From assembly GCA_017452335.1 (NCBI GenBank), contig JAFTMP010000138.1, forward strand, positions 1 through 9,136: a stretch of DNA of 9,136 nt, in the 5' to 3' direction. Position 1 is the stretch's first letter. Each line of letters opens with the position of its first letter. Under the pieces are notes generated by a model, which worked only from the letters and a program-made list of their open reading frames with translations, was not told the DNA's origin and did no database searches. Source of the stretch: Clostridia bacterium (lineage in GTDB: Bacteria > Bacillota > Clostridia > Oscillospirales > CAG-272). Position numbers and translations under genes: made by a program. This document shows, piece after piece, positions 7,303 to 9,136 of the stretch.

Positions 7303-7348
7303 GGGGTGCGTCAAATGCATGTTTGCATTTGACGCACCCCAATGTTTT
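7303..7348 (+). terminator. Intrinsic terminator with a perfect 17-bp stem
   Basis: Positions 7303-7319 are the exact reverse complement of 7324-7340, with a four-base TGTT loop, and a T-run (7344-7348) follows three bases later. It lies eight bases after the YhaN-like stop codon and ends that operon. An A-run directly before the stem (7298-7302) would be a T-run on the other strand, so it may also stop the convergent LOR transcript coming from the right. Confidence 0.9.
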
Positions 7349-7352
7349 TGCT

Positions 7353-7449
7353 TTGTGGTAAAGTGCCACAATTTTTGCCTGCTTTACAGGCAAAAAACGC
7401 AAAATCCGGGTGTCAAACAAGCCCATCGCCGCCAAACGATAGTTTGGCG
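7353..7449. repeat. Series of short palindromes after the terminator
   Basis: Three hairpins occur in under 100 bases. TTGTGG (7353-7358) pairs with CCACAA (7366-7371) and is followed by TTTTT. The 10-bp arms 7372-7381 and 7387-7396 pair around a CTTTA loop. CGCCAAAC (7430-7437) pairs with GTTTGGCG (7442-7449) around GATA. The first could be a second, weaker terminator on the plus strand. No protein-coding frame here looks real. Confidence 0.6.
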
Positions 7450-7455
7450 CATTCA

Positions 7456-7557
7456 AAGTTTTTGGGGTCCACCCCCCTTTTTACAAAAAGGGGTGGCGGG
7501 GTGCGGGGCAGAGCCCTGCAAAAAGGCGTTTTCCTTTGGCAAACCACTTGAAAACCG
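7456..7557. repeat. Putative dispersed intergenic palindromic element
   Basis: This stretch contains a hairpin at 7469-7496 (CCACCCC...GGGGTGG with A/T arms and a two-C bulge) and a G/C-rich hairpin at 7502-7520 (stem of eight pairs with one G-T wobble, AGA loop), followed by AAAAAGGCGTTTTCC. From memory, elements with the same plan (GTTTTTGGGGTCC, then hairpins, then GGCGTTTTCC and TTTGGCAAA) are scattered between genes in Oscillospiraceae genomes; I cannot confirm this here. It ends exactly at the stop codon of the LOR gene. Only one copy is in the window, so repeat status is an inference. Confidence 0.45.
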
Positions 7558-8025
7558 TCAGTCCCTGGAACACTTCTCCGCGTCGATCGCCAGCACCACC
7601 ATCAAGGCGTGCAGGGCATCGCGGGGGTCATTTAAGTCGATCACGTAGGTATCGGTAAATTGGAAGAGCTCCTTGGAAACCACGGCAACGGTGCCGCGGG
7701 GATCGGTGATCTCATAGTCCCATTCAAACCAGTCGCCCTTTACCGACCAGTCGCCGCATTCCATACAAAAGCTGGGCTTGAAAAAGGAAAACTCCTTTTT
7801 GATCCGTCCGATATACTGCTCCCCTTCGTACAGCTCAAAGGTAGGCAGAAAGGTGAAAATTTCCTCCTTCACCGTGCCCACGTGCACTCCGTTTTTGTCA
7901 AGAATGTGCAGGCAGTGTCCCCAGGAGAGCTTGCCCTCCACGGTAAAGAGGGTGTTTCCTGCTTCATCGTAAATATCGTAGCTGTCAAACCAGGAGAAAA
8001 AGCGTTGTTTAAATAGCAGTTTCAT
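7558..8025 (-). CDS. LURP-one-related (LOR / YxjI-like) family protein
   Basis: The 155-residue protein begins MKLLFKQRFFSWFDSYDIYD and continues with alternating beta-rich segments such as DEAGNTLFTVEGKLSWGHCLHILD, VGTVKEEIFTFLPTFELY and IGRIKKEFSFFKPSF. This is the typical pattern of the LOR family, a small tubby-like barrel found in plants and in bacteria as YxjI. Length is normal for the bacterial members. The biochemical role in bacteria is not established; tubby-like folds elsewhere bind membrane phospholipids. It has no signal peptide or membrane segment. AAAGGA seven to eight bases before the ATG supports the start. It follows the XRE gene on the same strand by 61 bases with no clear terminator between, so the two are probably one transcript. 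Confidence 0.85.
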   Translation of the reverse strand: MKLLFKQRFFSWFDSYDIYDEAGNTLFTVEGKLSWGHCLHILDKNGVHVGTVKEEIFTFLPTFELYEGEQYIGRIKKEFSFFKPSFCMECGDWSVKGDWFEWDYEITDPRGTVAVVSKELFQFTDTYVIDLNDPRDALHALMVVLAIDAEKCSRD

Positions 8026-8086
8026 GAGTAGATCCTTTCTTGTTTTATGATCTCATGCCCTCGTACCCTCAAAACTGCCCTGTAAT

Positions 8087-8293
8087 TTACGGGAAAAGCC
8101 CCTCCACCAGCTCGTCAAAGGTGAGCTGCAGCAGCGAAGCGATCTTAGACAGAGTGAGGATATCGGGCATGGAGCGGTCGTTTTCCCATTTGGAAATGGC
8201 TTGCGGCGAGATATTCAGCAGGTTTGCGAATTTTTGCTGGGTGTAGCCGCAGCGTTTACGATGGTATTTGATCCGTTGCCCGAGCGTCATCAT
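8087..8293 (-). CDS. XRE-family (Cro/CI-like) HTH transcriptional regulator
   Basis: This 68-residue protein is almost entirely one helix-turn-helix domain. It starts MMTLGQRIKYHRKRCGYTQQ, has the HTH YTQQKFANLLNISPQAISKWEND around residues 17-39, and ends TFDELVEGLF, as many stand-alone XRE regulators do. It should bind DNA as a dimer; no effector or sensing domain is present. The first of two tandem ATGs (8293) is chosen because a perfect AAGGAGG lies seven bases upstream. The gene has its own promoter (8328-8357) with direct repeats beyond it, and it heads an operon with the LOR gene. Autoregulation, or joint control with the neighbouring sensor kinase system, is plausible but not shown. 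Confidence 0.93.
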   Translation of the reverse strand: MMTLGQRIKYHRKRCGYTQQKFANLLNISPQAISKWENDRSMPDILTLSKIASLLQLTFDELVEGLFP

Positions 8294-8327
8294 GTGGTGT
8301 CCTCCTTGAAAGTTCTTTGCTGACTGT

Positions 8328-8357
8328 AGTATAGCACGGCAAAAAAGTGTTTTTCAA
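8328..8357 (-). promoter_or_regulatory. Promoter of the XRE-LOR operon
   Basis: Minus-strand TTGAAA (8357-8352) and TATACT (8333-8328) are 18 bases apart, with TGC in front of the -10. Transcription should start near 8321 and leave a leader of about 28 bases containing AAGGAGG. Confidence 0.75.
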
Positions 8358-8363
8358 GGCTTT

Positions 8364-8395
8364 GGGATGATTGCACCCTTTTAGGGATAATTGCA
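8364..8395 (-). promoter_or_regulatory. Two direct 12-bp repeats upstream of the XRE promoter (candidate operator)
   Basis: On the minus strand TGCAATTATCCC (8395-8384) and TGCAATCATCCC (8375-8364) match at 11 of 12 positions and start exactly 20 bases apart, about two helical turns. The nearer copy ends six bases before the -35 box, at roughly -43 to -54 from the predicted start. Placement and phasing fit an activator or a dimeric regulator binding one face of the DNA. Confidence 0.5.
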
Positions 8396-8403
8396 GGGGC
8401 TGT

Positions 8404-8646
8404 CGCAGTTAGCGCAGAACAAAAGCTGCGGATAGAATTTTTGTGAAAATTTAGTGCTTCAATTGCATTTATTTTTACAAGGTGGAAATCTGCCGACAAA
8501 ACATCGGCAGATTTCTCCATTTTTATGCAGCTTTTTAGCCGCGATTTTGCCCTCTGTCGTACCATCGTACGCCGACGATGGCAAAATCACGTCTTCTGCA
8601 TCTAACTGCGGCAGCCCCCTAAGCATTAAACGGTCAAGGGGTTCTT
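8404..8646. other. Hairpin-rich non-coding block between the kinase gene and the XRE promoter
   Basis: No convincing gene lies here. CGCAGTTAG (8404-8412) and CTAACTGCG (8602-8610) are exact inverted repeats that bracket the block. Inside are CGCAG/CTGCG (8413-8417 with 8426-8430), a perfect 12-bp stem (8485-8496 with 8504-8515), GCAGCT/AGCCGC (8527-8542, one mismatch) and a 9-bp stem (8543-8551 with 8580-8588). Outside the bracket, CCCCT/AGGGG (8616-8620 with 8637-8641) lies just after the kinase stop. It may be a mobile-element remnant, a structured 3' UTR or a small RNA. Confidence 0.45.
8485..8524. terminator. 12-bp perfect hairpin with nearby T-run
   Basis: The arm 8485-8496 pairs perfectly with 8504-8515 around a seven-base CAAAACA loop. 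A T-run (8520-8524) follows on the plus strand. On the minus strand, where the kinase transcript would arrive, no T-run follows, so it fits a terminator better in the plus direction, although no plus-strand gene is seen there. On the minus strand it may still protect the 3' end of the transcript. Confidence 0.4.
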
Positions 8647-9136
8647 TTAGACGGTTTTTTCGGGAATGGTGATCTGTACGCCGAACACGCCGTCCTCTTC
8701 GAAATAGTTGACCCATCCGCCGTATTTTTTGACAGAGGCTTCCACGATCTGGTGTCCCAGCCCGTGGGACTCGGGATCGCTTTTGGCGGTCTTTTTTAAC
8801 TTTCCGTTTTGAAGTACTCTGCCGTTTACCGTGTTTTTGCAAAGGATCACCGCACAGCCGCTGTGCTGTGCAAAGCGAAGCTCAATTTGCCTTTTTTCCA
8901 TGGGGACGTCTTGTTGTGCCTCAATGGCATTGTCCAAAATGTTTCCCACGATGCAGGAAAGATCCACGGGATCAATGTGGGCAAGCGGTGCCGCTGAGCC
9001 GTTTAAGAGCACCTTGATGTCCTTTGCGCGGGAAAGCTTTGCGTTGATCAGATAATCCAACATCTCATTTCCCGAGCGGATCAAATTTCCCATGCTGTCA
9101 ACGGTCTGCGTCAACTTCTCAAGGTACTCTTTGCAC
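8647..9136 (-). CDS. AgrC/ComD-type GHKL sensor histidine kinase, C-terminal part
   Basis: The 162 visible residues form the end of a membrane sensor kinase of the HPK10 class, which usually responds to peptides and phosphorylates a LytTR response regulator. The frame is open through the right edge, so the membrane sensor and the phospho-accepting His lie outside. Visible are IRSGNEMLDYLINAKLSRA, typical of the dimerisation helix end, the N-box GNILDNAIEA, a G-box HGLGHQIVE, and the closing YGG...VFGVQITIPE. The G-box has His where GLGL is usual. No start is assigned because the gene continues upstream on its strand. No response regulator is in the window; it would probably lie to the right. 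Confidence 0.88.
   Translation of the reverse strand, partial: CKEYLEKLTQTVDSMGNLIRSGNEMLDYLINAKLSRAKDIKVLLNGSAAPLAHIDPVDLSCIVGNILDNAIEAQQDVPMEKRQIELRFAQHSGCAVILCKNTVNGRVLQNGKLKKTAKSDPESHGLGHQIVEASVKKYGGWVNYFEEDGVFGVQITIPEKTV

Noticed and set aside
8290..8565. 91-codon minus-strand frame over the XRE promoter and hairpin block
   Set aside because: It would cover the promoter, direct repeats and ribosome site of the XRE gene, and its sequence comes from palindromes. No ribosome site supports it.
8459..8842. 127-codon minus-strand frame overlapping the end of the kinase gene
   Set aside because: Its first part is the kinase sequence in a wrong, Arg/Lys-rich frame and its last part is the hairpin block.
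1..9136. CRISPR array, tRNA/rRNA genes, IS elements or phage genes
   Set aside because: No regularly spaced repeats, no tRNA-like cloverleaf with T-loop, and no transposase, integrase or phage structural motif was seen on either strand.

Overview
The window looks like a chromosomal piece of a low-to-mid GC Firmicute, most likely a gut-type Clostridia (Oscillospiraceae/Ruminococcaceae-like). The reasons are AGGAGG-type ribosome sites before most genes, TTGNNN/TATACT promoters with TG-extended -10 boxes, a clostridial form of the SbcD/YhaN gene pair, and a palindrome-rich intergenic element of a kind I recall from that group. No tRNA, rRNA, CRISPR array, transposase or phage gene was seen. The taxonomic call is an inference.

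Positions 1-3005 (minus strand) hold a tight housekeeping operon read rbfA, nrnA, truB, maf, nth, with nth running off the left edge. It combines ribosome maturation (RbfA), oligoribonucleotide/pAp turnover (NrnA), tRNA pseudouridylation (TruB), nucleotide sanitation (Maf) and base-excision repair (Nth). Several genes overlap or nearly touch, and a promoter sits just upstream of rbfA.

Positions 3204-7348 (plus strand) hold a second operon with its own strong promoter and a perfect 17-bp-stem terminator. It encodes an SbcD/Mre11-like metallophosphoesterase, a YjjG-type HAD nucleotidase and a short, membrane-anchored YhaN/SbcC/Rad50-like ATPase. This is the most interesting part of the window. 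The SbcD-like protein keeps the ligands expected for metal 1 but has lost every ligand specific to metal 2. The ATPase has a damaged ABC signature and carries a transmembrane hairpin where a zinc hook would be. Together they look like a repurposed or regulatory Mre11-Rad50-type complex with a nucleotidase gene placed between its two subunits.

Positions 7341-7557 are a non-coding stretch made of consecutive palindromes, probably a dispersed intergenic repeat.

Positions 7558-8293 (minus strand) hold a small operon of an XRE-family repressor-like gene and a LURP-one-related (LOR/YxjI-like) protein. Its promoter is preceded by two 12-bp direct repeats exactly 20 bp apart, a candidate operator. 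Positions 8404-8646 form another block of back-to-back hairpins bracketed by 9-bp inverted repeats. Positions 8647-9136 are the C-terminal part of an AgrC/ComD-type (GHKL) sensor kinase that enters from the right edge.
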